Shown here: positions 1 through 5,568 of the stretch, one piece after another
Position numbering within the stretch: the first letter of the stretch is position 1
How the letters are laid out: every line of letters starts with the position of its first letter
From: Burkholderiales bacterium
GTDB lineage: Bacteria; Pseudomonadota; Gammaproteobacteria; Burkholderiales; Burkholderiaceae_D
Direction of reading: 5' to 3'
Assembly: GCA_016197345.1 (NCBI GenBank)
Contig: JACPVY010000047.1
Location: forward strand, 1-6,261
DNA length: 6,261 nucleotides
Made by a program: the position numbers and the translations under genes
Notes under the pieces: model-generated
The model's input: the letters and a program-made list of their open reading frames with translations, nothing else
The model's database searches: none
Told to the model about the DNA's origin: nothing

Positions 1-314
1 AGATGTCGGCTTTGCATGTGCTAACGCTAGACCCGGCGATAGAACAAAATCTGATGCAAAGCGTGCGCAATGCCGAAGCGACCAGCACCTTGGTGGTCGA
101 TCCGAAATTCGCCGAGCAATTATTGGGCCGCTTATCGGCCCAAGCTGACAAGATGATGAAGGGCAATATGCTGCCGGTATTGCTATGCTCCCCCGATTTG
201 CGGCGCCACCTGCGCGCCTTATCTGAGCGCGTGATCCCACATATGCGGATTTTGTCGATGGCCGAGATTCCGAATACGATTAATTTGAAGGCGTATGCGA
301 CGATTAGCCTATAG
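1..314 (+). CDS. flhA: Flagellar biosynthesis protein FlhA, C-terminal end (5' truncated by window edge)
   Basis: Only the last ~104 codons are present; the frame is open to the left edge, so the ATG at 3 is probably internal. FlhA is the large inner-membrane component of the flagellar type III export gate. Its cytoplasmic C-terminal domain docks export substrates and chaperones. Visible here is the end of that domain: a segment LTLDPAIEQ (window residues 7-15), the conserved strand-helix LPVLLCSPDLRRHL (57-70), and the closing ILSMAEIP...ATI pattern (83-101) typical of FlhA tails. Full-length FlhA is usually ~690 residues, so most of the gene, including all membrane helices, lies upstream. 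The stop is TAG at 312-314. A virulence type III homologue of the SctV family shares this fold, but the ATI-type ending fits FlhA better. The assignment rests on recalled family patterns, not an alignment. Confidence 0.8.
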   Translation, partial: MSALHVLTLDPAIEQNLMQSVRNAEATSTLVVDPKFAEQLLGRLSAQADKMMKGNMLPVLLCSPDLRRHLRALSERVIPHMRILSMAEIPNTINLKAYATISL

Positions 315-383
315 CGGCGCAAGATGAAAACCATCGTGGTTCATGTAAAAGAGTTTGTGCTGCACCGAGATCGCTGAGCGCCA

Positions 384-1085
384 GTGGTCTTGCTGGCCGA
401 TAGCCTTACACGATTGAATATTTCCGCGCGTTTGATTTTGCGAGGAGGTGTGGTCAGGCCATGGGTTAATGTGTTTTGCCTGCCAGTGCCCGGCTATATC
501 GAACCGCTTGGTGGTGGTGGCCCTAGGGCGATGGCAGACATCCAAAGCATAGAATTAAATCCAGTTGAAGCGCGCTATATTGGCCGGCTAGTGCCAGTCA
601 AGTTTTTTGATCATCAGGCGAAATTGGAATCCATTCTCCAATTGGCTAAGATTGACTATGCGATTTGCGAACGTGATCCCGTCAAAGTTGAAATGGAAGA
701 TAACTTAGCCAGAGGTCACAACGAAAAAAAGTACCGCTACTTTGGCCGCCATGGTGGAACCGCAAAGGTGTTAGCGATTTACAGACTGCCCGCTGCGCAA
801 CTTGACGGAATGTTTGATTTCAAGCATTTTCGCATCATGGAGCTGTTGCAGTATGACGGTAGCTGGATTAGCGGCGATACGGACAGCGCCGAAGCCGATT
901 GGATGCACGGCTGGTTTGATGAAACCGACGAACTCAGTGAAGAGTATGTGCTGGCCTTGAGCCAAAAATGGCGGGTTTCTGGGTGGCCTGGGAAAAGATC
1001 GATTGCGCCGATACTTCCTCGAAAAACCGTAGCGCGCCGCACAGTAGGATTTTCGAGGTTTCAGATATTTCATCTCCTCGCCTGA
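384..1085 (+). CDS. Hypothetical protein of unknown function, both ends uncertain
   Basis: I do not recognise this protein. The stretch encoded by about 531-968 is convincingly coding: mixed acidic and aromatic composition, normal codon choice, and segments such as FDFKHFRIMELLQYDG and WMHGWFDETDELSEEY. No signal peptide or membrane helix is visible. The start is unclear. GTG 384 opens the longest frame (233 aa) but lacks a good ribosome site. ATG 531 gives 184 aa starting MADIQSIELN, also with a weak site. The same frame is open from ATG 324, 9 bases after the flhA stop, except for one TGA at 375-377. The end is also doubtful. After the A5 run at 964-968 the frame uses rare codons (AGA, AGG, ATA, CGA, GGA), while the other two frames there look more natural, one of them ending at TAG 1030-1032. 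The gene follows flhA closely on the same strand and may be co-transcribed. It ends 6 bases from the convergent leuE stop. It may be a decayed gene or carry sequencing errors. Confidence 0.55.
   Translation: MVLLADSLTRLNISARLILRGGVVRPWVNVFCLPVPGYIEPLGGGGPRAMADIQSIELNPVEARYIGRLVPVKFFDHQAKLESILQLAKIDYAICERDPVKVEMEDNLARGHNEKKYRYFGRHGGTAKVLAIYRLPAAQLDGMFDFKHFRIMELLQYDGSWISGDTDSAEADWMHGWFDETDELSEEYVLALSQKWRVSGWPGKRSIAPILPRKTVARRTVGFSRFQIFHLLA
1017..1058. terminator. Inverted repeat near the convergent gene ends, possible terminator
   Basis: CCTCGAAAA at 1017-1025 is matched perfectly by TTTTCGAGG at 1050-1058 (9 bp, 24-base loop that itself holds GCGCGC). It lies just before the convergent ends of the hypothetical gene and leuE. 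If the hypothetical gene really ends at TAG 1030 in a shifted frame, this would sit at its 3' end. There is no clean T-run after the stem on the plus strand, so it could be chance. Confidence 0.25.
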
Positions 1086-1091
1086 TCAGCC

Positions 1092-1763
1092 TCAATGCAA
1101 ACCCGCATTTGCCAATTTCACCCCAAACCACACAAACATCCCACCTACACCTGAAGATAAACCCGCTTTCAGGCGGCTTTGGCGGCGGAAGGTGTCGGCT
1201 AGTTTGGCACCGATTAAGATTAAGAGCGACAGGTAGATCGCGCTAAAGGTCATCACGATCACGCTCAAAATCAAAAATGGGATCGCTGGCGTCGGGTAGT
1301 GTGGGTCAATGAATTGAATGAAGAAGGACAGCAAAAACAGCAGCGCTTTTGGATTCAACAAGCTGACAAACAAGGCGCGGCGGAATGGGTGTTGCATATT
1401 CGCTGGCGGCTGCGTGTTTTGCGCTTGGGTGGCCTCGCTTTTGCTGAACAGATTGCGTAGTGCGCCCCAGATCAATTGCAGCCCGATATAGCCTAAGTAA
1501 GCGGCGCCGATGTATTTGATGATGACGAAAAGCTGTGGGTAGGCGCGTAATAAACTGGCGGCACCAGCGGCGGTTAATAGCAGCAAAATGGTGTCACCTA
1601 AAAATACGCCACACGCACCTTGATAACCTGCTTTCACACCGCGTGCGCTGGCGACAGCGAGCACATATAGGGAATTGGGGCCGGGCAGTAAGATGATGCC
1701 TAGCGCACCTAGCACATACGTCCATAAATCGGTAACGCCATAAAAGCTGGTCGGTAAATCCAT
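1092..1763 (-). CDS. leuE: LysE/RhtB-family amino-acid exporter, LeuE-like
   Basis: Inner-membrane exporter of the LysE/RhtB superfamily, most like LeuE, which exports leucine and related amino acids driven by the proton gradient. The product is 223 aa; E. coli LeuE is 212. The family N-terminal helix carries the signature PGPN at residues 27-30 (LLPGPNSLYVL), followed by ACGVFLGD (50-57). A hydrophobic segment at 74-101 precedes a polar Gln/Asn-rich loop (106-126). Then come LNPKALLFLLSFFIQFID (136-153) and two further hydrophobic segments ending near 186 and 219, giving about six membrane helices. The upstream frame is open to 1838, but ATG 1763 is chosen because GGAGG lies 5 bases before it and the protein then begins where the family does (WTYVLGA). 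The gene is convergent with the hypothetical gene and downstream of argG on the same strand, separated by ~465 bases, so it probably has its own promoter. The exact substrate is inferred from similarity only. Confidence 0.85.
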   Translation of the reverse strand: MDLPTSFYGVTDLWTYVLGALGIILLPGPNSLYVLAVASARGVKAGYQGACGVFLGDTILLLLTAAGAASLLRAYPQLFVIIKYIGAAYLGYIGLQLIWGALRNLFSKSEATQAQNTQPPANMQHPFRRALFVSLLNPKALLFLLSFFIQFIDPHYPTPAIPFLILSVIVMTFSAIYLSLLILIGAKLADTFRRQSRLKAGLSSGVGGMFVWFGVKLANAGLH

Positions 1764-1947
1764 TCTTGCCTCCGTTTTTGCATCCATTCGTGCGATCGCT
1801 GCCTTGGAGAAATTTCCCGCAGGGAAGGATTGTCGCAAATTTCGCTGAACTTTGCTGGTGGGCTAGCGGATGGTTATCTGGCGGCTTGCATCCGGATGTT
1901 GTGCAGAATGAGACTGTCGCGAAAGGGGATGGCAGGCGCAAGGTATG

Positions 1948-2118
1948 TCCCCTCGCCCCTCGTGGGAGAGGGTTAGGGAGAGGGGGCGGTTGTAATGGAA
2001 CGGCATTTTTTTGGGGACAGCAAAAAAATTAATGATTTGTGTTTTTGCACAAAATGTTGCTGTTTTTGCTCAATCGCCCCCTCTCTCCCAGCCTCTCTCC
2101 CGCGAGGGGCGAGAGGAG
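1948..2118. repeat. REP-like inverted repeat pair (REPIN or MITE-like)
   Basis: The left arm (1948-1992) contains CCCCTCGCCCCTCGTGGGAG and then AGGGAGAGGGGGCGG. The right arm (2071-2118) contains CGCCCCCTCTCTCCC and then CCCGCGAGGGGCGAGAGG. Reverse-complemented, the right arm aligns with the left over ~45 bases with a few mismatches and short indels. The arms flank a 78-base AT-rich core. Each arm is also partly self-complementary (CCCTC against GAGGG). This matches the kind of C/T-rich dispersed extragenic repeat common in proteobacterial genomes. No transposase is present. Copy number elsewhere cannot be seen from this window. Confidence 0.7.
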
Positions 2119-2193
2119 TCTTGCTGGAATTTTGCAAAATTTTTCGCCAAACACATTTGGCTACAGCCTTGAATGCGGGGAATGCGGTCCCGC

Positions 2194-2222
2194 CTCATTG
2201 CCGCCTTTGTAGCGGCAATGAG
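2194..2222 (-). terminator. argG: Perfect 11-bp hairpin downstream of argG, probable terminator
   Basis: CTCATTGCCGC (2194-2204) pairs perfectly with GCGGCAATGAG (2212-2222) around a 7-base loop. It begins 14 bases beyond the original argG stop (2237-2239) in the direction of argG transcription. No U-rich tail follows on the minus strand, so it is either an imperfect intrinsic terminator or a 3'-end stabilising hairpin. Confidence 0.5.
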
Positions 2223-2228
2223 AAGGTA

Positions 2229-3200
2229 TCAAACGATTATTTGCGTTTTTGCCGTGCGCGCTCGGCAATCCGCATCCGCAAGGCATTGAGCTTGATAAAG
2301 CCACCCGCATCTCGATTCGATAGCACGGTGAGCGCGCAACATGATGGCGCCGCCTGGGGTTTCATAGCAGCCACGGCTCTTCATGCCGACATAGCGGTTT
2401 TCCACTAAATCGAGCCGGCCAATGCCATGTTTACCACCAAGGCGATTGAGTTCGGTCAGCATTGCGGCTGGGCTAACGCGTTTGCCGTTGATGGCGACGA
2501 TATCGCCGCGTTCAAATTCCAAATCCACATATTCGGCGGCGTCCGGCGCTGCTTCTGGCGAGACCGTCCAACGCCACATCGATTCTTCGGCTTCGGCTTG
2601 TGGGTTTTCGAGATGGCGGCCTTCAAAGCTGATGTGCAACAAATTGGCATCCATCGAATACGGTGCGCCGCCGTTTTTGTGCTTCATGTCGATTTCAATG
2701 CCCGCGTCTTCGGCGTATTTCATCAATCGTTCGCGTGACAGCAAATCCCATTCACGCCACGGGGCGATGATTTTCACTTCAGGCATCAAAGCATAAGCGC
2801 CCAGTTCAAAGCGTACTTGATCATTGCCTTTGCCAGTCGCACCGTGCGAAATCGCATCCGCGCCGGTTTTGCGCGCGATTTCAATTAGGCGCTTAGCAAT
2901 CAATGGACGGGCAATCGAGGTGCCGAGCAAATATTCGCCTTCGTACACCGTGTTGGCACGGAACATAGGCATCACAAAGTCGCGTACAAATTCTTCGCGC
3001 ACGTCTTCGATGAAAATATTTTCTGGCTTGATGCCAAATTTCAGTGCTTTAGCGCGCGCTGGTTCCAGCTCTTCACCTTGGCCAAGATCAGCGGTGAAAG
3101 TCACCACTTCACAACTGTAATTGTCTTGCAGCCATTTCAAAATGACGGAAGTATCAAGGCCGCCCGAATAGGCGAGTACAACTTTTTTGATGTCTGACAT
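2229..3200 (-). CDS. argG: Argininosuccinate synthase, internal deletion and frameshifted C-terminus (likely non-functional)
   Basis: ArgG (EC 6.3.4.5) joins citrulline and aspartate using ATP to make argininosuccinate, the penultimate step of arginine synthesis, in the cytoplasm. The start [14 protein letters not shown] is as in the ~405-residue bacterial type; ATG 3200 has only a weak GGGA site. Visible are the N-type ATP pyrophosphatase motif SGGLDTS (12-18), TADLGQGEE (37-44), [10 protein letters not shown] (119-128), and [11 protein letters not shown] (259-269). Homology is normal through RAHRAIES (289-296). Family members then continue with ~85-90 residues (ITLDRE... to ...AYNQA) that are absent. 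The frame instead reads 27 unrelated residues from RCGWLYQAQ and stops at 2229. The true C-terminal tail lies immediately downstream in another frame. The missing part belongs to the synthetase domain and the tail used in tetramer assembly, so activity is unlikely. It lies 48 bases behind the DUF2798 gene on the same strand and could be co-transcribed with it. A sequencing or assembly error is the main alternative. Confidence 0.9.
   Translation of the reverse strand: MSDIKKVVLAYSGGLDTSVILKWLQDNYSCEVVTFTADLGQGEELEPARAKALKFGIKPENIFIEDVREEFVRDFVMPMFRANTVYEGEYLLGTSIARPLIAKRLIEIARKTGADAISHGATGKGNDQVRFELGAYALMPEVKIIAPWREWDLLSRERLMKYAEDAGIEIDMKHKNGGAPYSMDANLLHISFEGRHLENPQAEAEESMWRWTVSPEAAPDAAEYVDLEFERGDIVAINGKRVSPAAMLTELNRLGGKHGIGRLDLVENRYVGMKSRGCYETPGGAIMLRAHRAIESRCGWLYQAQCLADADCRARTAKTQIIV
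2237..2311 (-). pseudogene. argG: Displaced C-terminal tail of argG, out of frame
   Basis: Read on the minus strand from 2311, this encodes [18 protein letters not shown] followed by ARQKRK and TAA at 2237-2239. This is the usual end of bacterial ArgG (family members read [19 protein letters not shown]). It follows directly on RAHRAIES in the DNA but in a different frame. The upstream gene has therefore lost a block whose length is not a multiple of three, with the junction at about 2311-2316. Confidence 0.85.
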
Positions 3201-3248
3201 GTTTAACGAGTCCCAAACAAGGAAAATGCAAAGAAAAATAAAGCGAGA

Positions 3249-3491
3249 TCAATCGGTGCAATCTGGCTCAGTGAGGTAAGTCACCAAGCGCCGCACTTGA
3301 TCGGCAAACAATAAAATGCAACAAAAAGACAGCGGCCAAGCAAAGCCGATGGCGCGTAGCCAGCGTCGTTCAAAGTCTCCTTGCCAGCCGGTATTGACAA
3401 GGGTGATGAAGCAAGTCATCACTAGCGTCATCGCTAGCGACATGAAAAACGCAAACAAATACCGTGACGTCTTGATCGGTAACTTACGCAT
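3249..3491 (-). CDS. DUF2798 family small membrane protein
   Basis: An 80-residue protein with two predicted membrane helices, at about 11-33 (YLFAFFMSLAMTLVM...) and 46-64 (AIGFAWPLSFCCILLF). They are separated by a short loop NTGWQGDFERRWLR and followed by a basic VRRLV. The pattern MRKLP...LFAFFMSLxM...ITLxNTG...RWLRA...AWPxSF is that of the DUF2798 family, which has no established function. The frame is open up to 3584, but ATG 3491 is preferred: the family begins there and AAAGG lies ~8 bases before it. The charge pattern suggests an inner-membrane location. It sits 48 bases upstream of argG on the same strand. Whether it has anything to do with arginine metabolism is unknown; adjacency is the only link. 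Confidence 0.8.
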   Translation of the reverse strand: MRKLPIKTSRYLFAFFMSLAMTLVMTCFITLVNTGWQGDFERRWLRAIGFAWPLSFCCILLFADQVRRLVTYLTEPDCTD

Positions 3492-3810
3492 GCTGGTCGC
3501 CTTTCGTTGCAAGAGGTTGAAAGTCTCGAAACTGACATAGCGCATCGTGGCGCTAGGGCTTGCTCCGTGTTCTGTTCTGCTCACACACTTGATACGTACC
3601 GCACTTTTGCTAGTGCGATGTAGTCAATCGCGTAGGGTGGGCAACTCGCTTGCCCACGGATTTGACGCGTCGTAAAAAGCACCTATTTGATGTGATTCTG
3701 AATTTTTAAACGATCCGAATCAAGCAAACTCAGTGCAAAGAACGAGATTTAATGCCGTGGGCAACAAGTTACCCACCCTACAACATACGTTTTACCTTTC
3801 GCGATTTCCT
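3492..3810. other. Gene-free interval between the VOC and DUF2798 genes
   Basis: No credible gene on either strand. It is occupied mainly by the GTAGGGTGGG inverted pair (3632-3781) with its AT-rich core. A small hairpin CGCAC (3600-3604) / GTGCG (3613-3617) lies in the leader of the DUF2798 gene. The interval probably separates the argF-VOC transcript from the DUF2798-argG transcript, but I could not assign a promoter with confidence. Confidence 0.55.
3632..3781. repeat. Inverted REP-like repeat pair of the GTAGGGTGGG type
   Basis: The left copy, 3632-3659, reads GTAGGGTGGGCAACTCGC then TTGCCCACGG. The right copy, 3755-3781, is its inverse (CCGTGGGCAACAAG then TTACCCACCCTAC). The two agree over ~27 bases with a few changes. 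Each copy is a hairpin on its own: GTGGGCAA-CTCGC-TTGCCCAC in the left, GTGGG-AAC / GTT-CCCAC in the right. They enclose a ~95-base AT-rich core with no open frame. Repeats with this core sequence are scattered through many proteobacterial genomes. This copy is a composite element similar to a REPIN or MITE. Confidence 0.75.
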
Positions 3811-4185
3811 CTATTGTGCTTGGTGACACACCGCTTCAATATTATTGCCATCTGGATCGATCACAAACGCACCGTAATAATGCTGGTGATAATGCGGGCG
3901 CAAACCCGGTGCGCCGTTATCTTTGCCGCCCGCTGCTAGGGCCGCTTGGTAAAACGCATCGACTGCTGCGCGATTATCGACGCGCCAGCAAATATGGCAG
4001 GCACCCGGCGCTGTGCTTTGCACAAACCACGTATCGTATTTGCCATCGTGCGCAAAGCCGAGGATGTGGACGCCATCGTGTTCCATTTGCAAAGCATCGC
4101 CATAGCCGAGTAAGCGCATCAACGGTTGATAAAATTCACGGGTGCGGGCGATATCGGCCACGCGTAAAGTCATGTGATCTAGCAT
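3811..4185 (-). CDS. VOC family protein (glyoxalase/bleomycin-resistance/dioxygenase fold)
   Basis: A 124-residue single-domain vicinal-oxygen-chelate protein, the usual length for one domain pair of two beta-alpha-beta-beta-beta modules. Module one starts MLDHMTLRVADI with the candidate metal ligand His4. Module two contains GACHICWRV (61-69, His64) and ends GAFVIDPDGNNIEAV (105-119), where Glu117 is at the position of the usual C-terminal metal ligand. The stretch KDNGAPGLRPHYHQHYYGAF (88-107) is characteristic of a bacterial subgroup annotated only as glyoxalase-like. The substrate is unknown, and lactoylglutathione lyase activity should not be assumed. The start ATG 4185 has a GGAAA site a few bases upstream and matches the family start. 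Only 23 bases separate it from the argF stop on the same strand, so the two are probably co-transcribed. Confidence 0.85.
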   Translation of the reverse strand: MLDHMTLRVADIARTREFYQPLMRLLGYGDALQMEHDGVHILGFAHDGKYDTWFVQSTAPGACHICWRVDNRAAVDAFYQAALAAGGKDNGAPGLRPHYHQHYYGAFVIDPDGNNIEAVCHQAQ

Positions 4186-4208
4186 CGTTTTCCAATTCGT
4201 GTTCAGGG

Positions 4209-5120
4209 TTATAGACGACCGCGCACCAAATATTCGAGTAGCGCTTTTTGTACGTGTAAGCGGTTTTCCGCCTCATCCCACACCACTGATTGCGGGCCGT
4301 CGATCACGTCTGCCGCTACCTCTTCACCACGATGGGCTGGTAAGCAATGCATGAAGAGCGCGTCCGCTGCTGCGAGCTTCATTTTTTCGCTATCGATGAT
4401 CCAGCCATCAAAAGCTTTTAAGCGGGCCGCATTTTCTGCTTCATAGCCCATGCTGGTCCAGACATCGGTATTGATCAGATGTGCACCAGCGCAAGCTTGG
4501 CTAGGGTCTTCAAATAGAGTGAAATTGCCGTTTTCTGGCGAGATTAATTTCGGATCGATTGGGTATTCTTTAGGAGTGGAAACGCGCATGTGAAAATTGA
4601 ACACTTGCGCCGCTTGTAGCCACGAATACAGCATATTGTTAGCGTCGCCAACCCAAGCGATTTCTTTGCCGCGAATCGAGCCACGATGCTCGACATAGGT
4701 AAAAATATCGGCCAATACTTGGCATGGATGATGTTCGTTGGTCAAACCATTGATGACGGGCACGCGCGAATATTCGGCGAAGCGCTCAATGATTTCTTGG
4801 CCATAGGTACGCACCATGATGATGTCGCACATGCGGGACATCACTTGGCCAGCGTCTTCGATAGGTTCTCCGCGACCGAGCTGGCTATCTCGGGTATGCA
4901 GGTAGATTGCGGCACCGCCTAGCTGGTGCATGCCTGCTTCAAATGAGAGGCGGGTACGGGTCGAACTTTTTTCAAACACCATCACAAGGGTGCGATCAAG
5001 CAGCGTGTGGTGCGGCTCATAGTGCTTGAATTTGCGTTTGATCAGATTGGCGCGTGCAATCAGATATTCGAATTCAGACAAGGAAAGGTCTGAGAATTGC
5101 AGAAAATGTTTGATCGACAT
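4209..5120 (-). CDS. argF: Ornithine carbamoyltransferase (anabolic)
   Basis: Transfers the carbamoyl group of carbamoyl phosphate to ornithine to give citrulline (EC 2.1.3.3), in the cytoplasm, usually as a trimer. The product is 303 aa, the normal length. Signatures in order: STRTR (53-57), the carbamoyl-phosphate-binding loop; HPCQ (131-134), contacting carbamoyl phosphate; DVWTSMG (219-225), the ornithine-binding SMG loop; and HCLP (258-261), with the catalytic Cys259. All key residues are present, so the enzyme should be active. The frame can be read back to TTG 5150, but ATG 5120 is chosen because the family starts MSIKHFLQF. The ribosome site is weak (no good GGAG before 5120). The VOC gene follows after 23 bases, and the pathway's next enzyme, argG, lies further downstream on the same strand. 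A good -10 box at 5160-5165 fits a leader of about 33 bases. Confidence 0.95.
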   Translation of the reverse strand: MSIKHFLQFSDLSLSEFEYLIARANLIKRKFKHYEPHHTLLDRTLVMVFEKSSTRTRLSFEAGMHQLGGAAIYLHTRDSQLGRGEPIEDAGQVMSRMCDIIMVRTYGQEIIERFAEYSRVPVINGLTNEHHPCQVLADIFTYVEHRGSIRGKEIAWVGDANNMLYSWLQAAQVFNFHMRVSTPKEYPIDPKLISPENGNFTLFEDPSQACAGAHLINTDVWTSMGYEAENAARLKAFDGWIIDSEKMKLAAADALFMHCLPAHRGEEVAADVIDGPQSVVWDEAENRLHVQKALLEYLVRGRL

Positions 5121-5159
5121 AGGATGTGGGCCGTGGCCTTGGGTGAGCAATCGTTTTTG

Positions 5160-5165
5160 ATTATA
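5160..5165 (-). promoter_or_regulatory. argF: Candidate argF -10 box TATAAT
   Basis: On the minus strand these bases read TATAAT exactly, about 40 bases before the argF ATG, with a start point expected near 5153. No good -35 box lies 16-18 bases further upstream (AAGCCA or CAAGCC). If it is real, the promoter probably depends on an activator or is weak in the -35. Confidence 0.4.
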
Positions 5166-5223
5166 AGGGTTTTTTCAAGGTGTGGCTTGGTGAATCTGGC
5201 TCGAATCTTGGTTGAAATTTTTT

Positions 5224-5241
5224 CGAATGAGCGTGCATTCG
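5224..5241. promoter_or_regulatory. Dyad CGAATG-N6-CATTCG upstream of argF, possible operator
   Basis: CGAATG (5224-5229) and CATTCG (5236-5241) form a perfect 6-bp dyad with a 6-base spacer, ~60 bases upstream of the argF -10 box. The half-sites resemble the GAAT/ATTC halves of an ArgR box, but the spacing is wider (GAAT-N8-ATTC rather than N4). It could belong to another regulator or be chance. Confidence 0.25.
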
Positions 5242-5415
5242 GCTGCAAGTTGGCATTTTTGCGCAGGAAAATGATTTATTTGGCTGCTTTATTCATGTAA
5301 GACCGCAAAAACTTGTCTGGCGTATATCGGTAATTTTGGAAATTTTCACCAAAACAGCGCATTTTCGCCTCATCTCACAATGTTGAGTTTCCCCTTGCAT
5401 AAAAGTGCGGGCAAG

Positions 5416-5444
5416 TTGCACCAAGCCAAAGCCTGACTTACTAT
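5416..5444 (+). promoter_or_regulatory. Candidate sigma-70-type promoter for the HDOD gene
   Basis: TTGCAC (5416-5421) and TACTAT (5439-5444) are separated by 17 bases. The -35 matches the consensus at three of six positions and the -10 at four of six. A start near 5451 would leave a leader of about 118 bases before the ATG at 5569. Confidence 0.35.
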
Positions 5445-5568
5445 TGACCCGTGCTGGCAAATTTCTCATGCTAGCAATAACGCTGATGTTGGCGGTGCTG
5501 CATCGATATGCCGTGAGATCGATCAATAGGCATGAATGCAGCCGTGATTAACTTTACCGAGGTAGATT

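Larger units (their letters stand above)
1764..2228. other. Gene-free interval between argG and leuE
   Basis: This interval holds no credible gene. Reading from argG towards leuE it contains the 11-bp hairpin behind argG (2194-2222), a REP-like inverted pair (1948-2118) around an AT-rich core with A and T runs, and the leuE leader. Open frames here on either strand have low-complexity, repeat-derived translations. A short perfect dyad TTCCC-GCA-GGGAA lies in the leuE leader near 1813-1827. I could not pick a convincing leuE promoter. Confidence 0.6.
5121..5568. other. Divergent intergenic region between argF and the HDOD gene
   Basis: About 450 bases with no supportable gene. Open frames here, such as the minus-strand 5293-5526 frame, begin with a non-ATG codon and lack a ribosome site. 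It contains the probable argF -10 box, a dyad at 5224-5241, and a plausible plus-strand promoter at 5416-5444 for the HDOD gene. No RNA gene or clear terminator was recognised. Confidence 0.55.

Noticed and set aside
375..377. Possible selenocysteine TGA codon
   Set aside because: No SECIS-like hairpin follows and the protein is not from a known selenoprotein family. A nonsense mutation or a later start is simpler.
309..545. Minus-strand open frame of 78 codons opposite the flhA-hypothetical junction
   Set aside because: The translation is rich in His, Gln and Asn without any recognisable motif, and it lies antisense to a coding-like plus-strand frame. Probably a shadow.
960..975. Programmed -1 frameshift at the AAAAA run
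   Set aside because: The site CAA AAA TGG is not a full X XXY YYZ heptamer of the efficient kind, and no clear stimulatory pseudoknot was seen. An indel explains it as well.
1948..2118. CRISPR-like repeats
   Set aside because: There are only two copies and they are inverted, with no regular spacers and no cas genes.
1766..2408. Plus-strand open frames across the argG-leuE interval
   Set aside because: They consist of translated repeat sequence and antisense argG, with no ribosome sites or family motifs.
2422..3120. Several plus-strand frames of about 100 codons inside argG
   Set aside because: All are antisense to a strongly conserved gene on the minus strand.
3733..4214. Plus-strand frames opposite the VOC gene
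   Set aside because: Antisense to a recognisable VOC-fold protein; compositionally poor (Arg/His-rich).
5293..5526. Minus-strand 77-codon frame in the argF-HDOD interval
   Set aside because: Starts with TTG, has no ribosome site and no recognisable motif.
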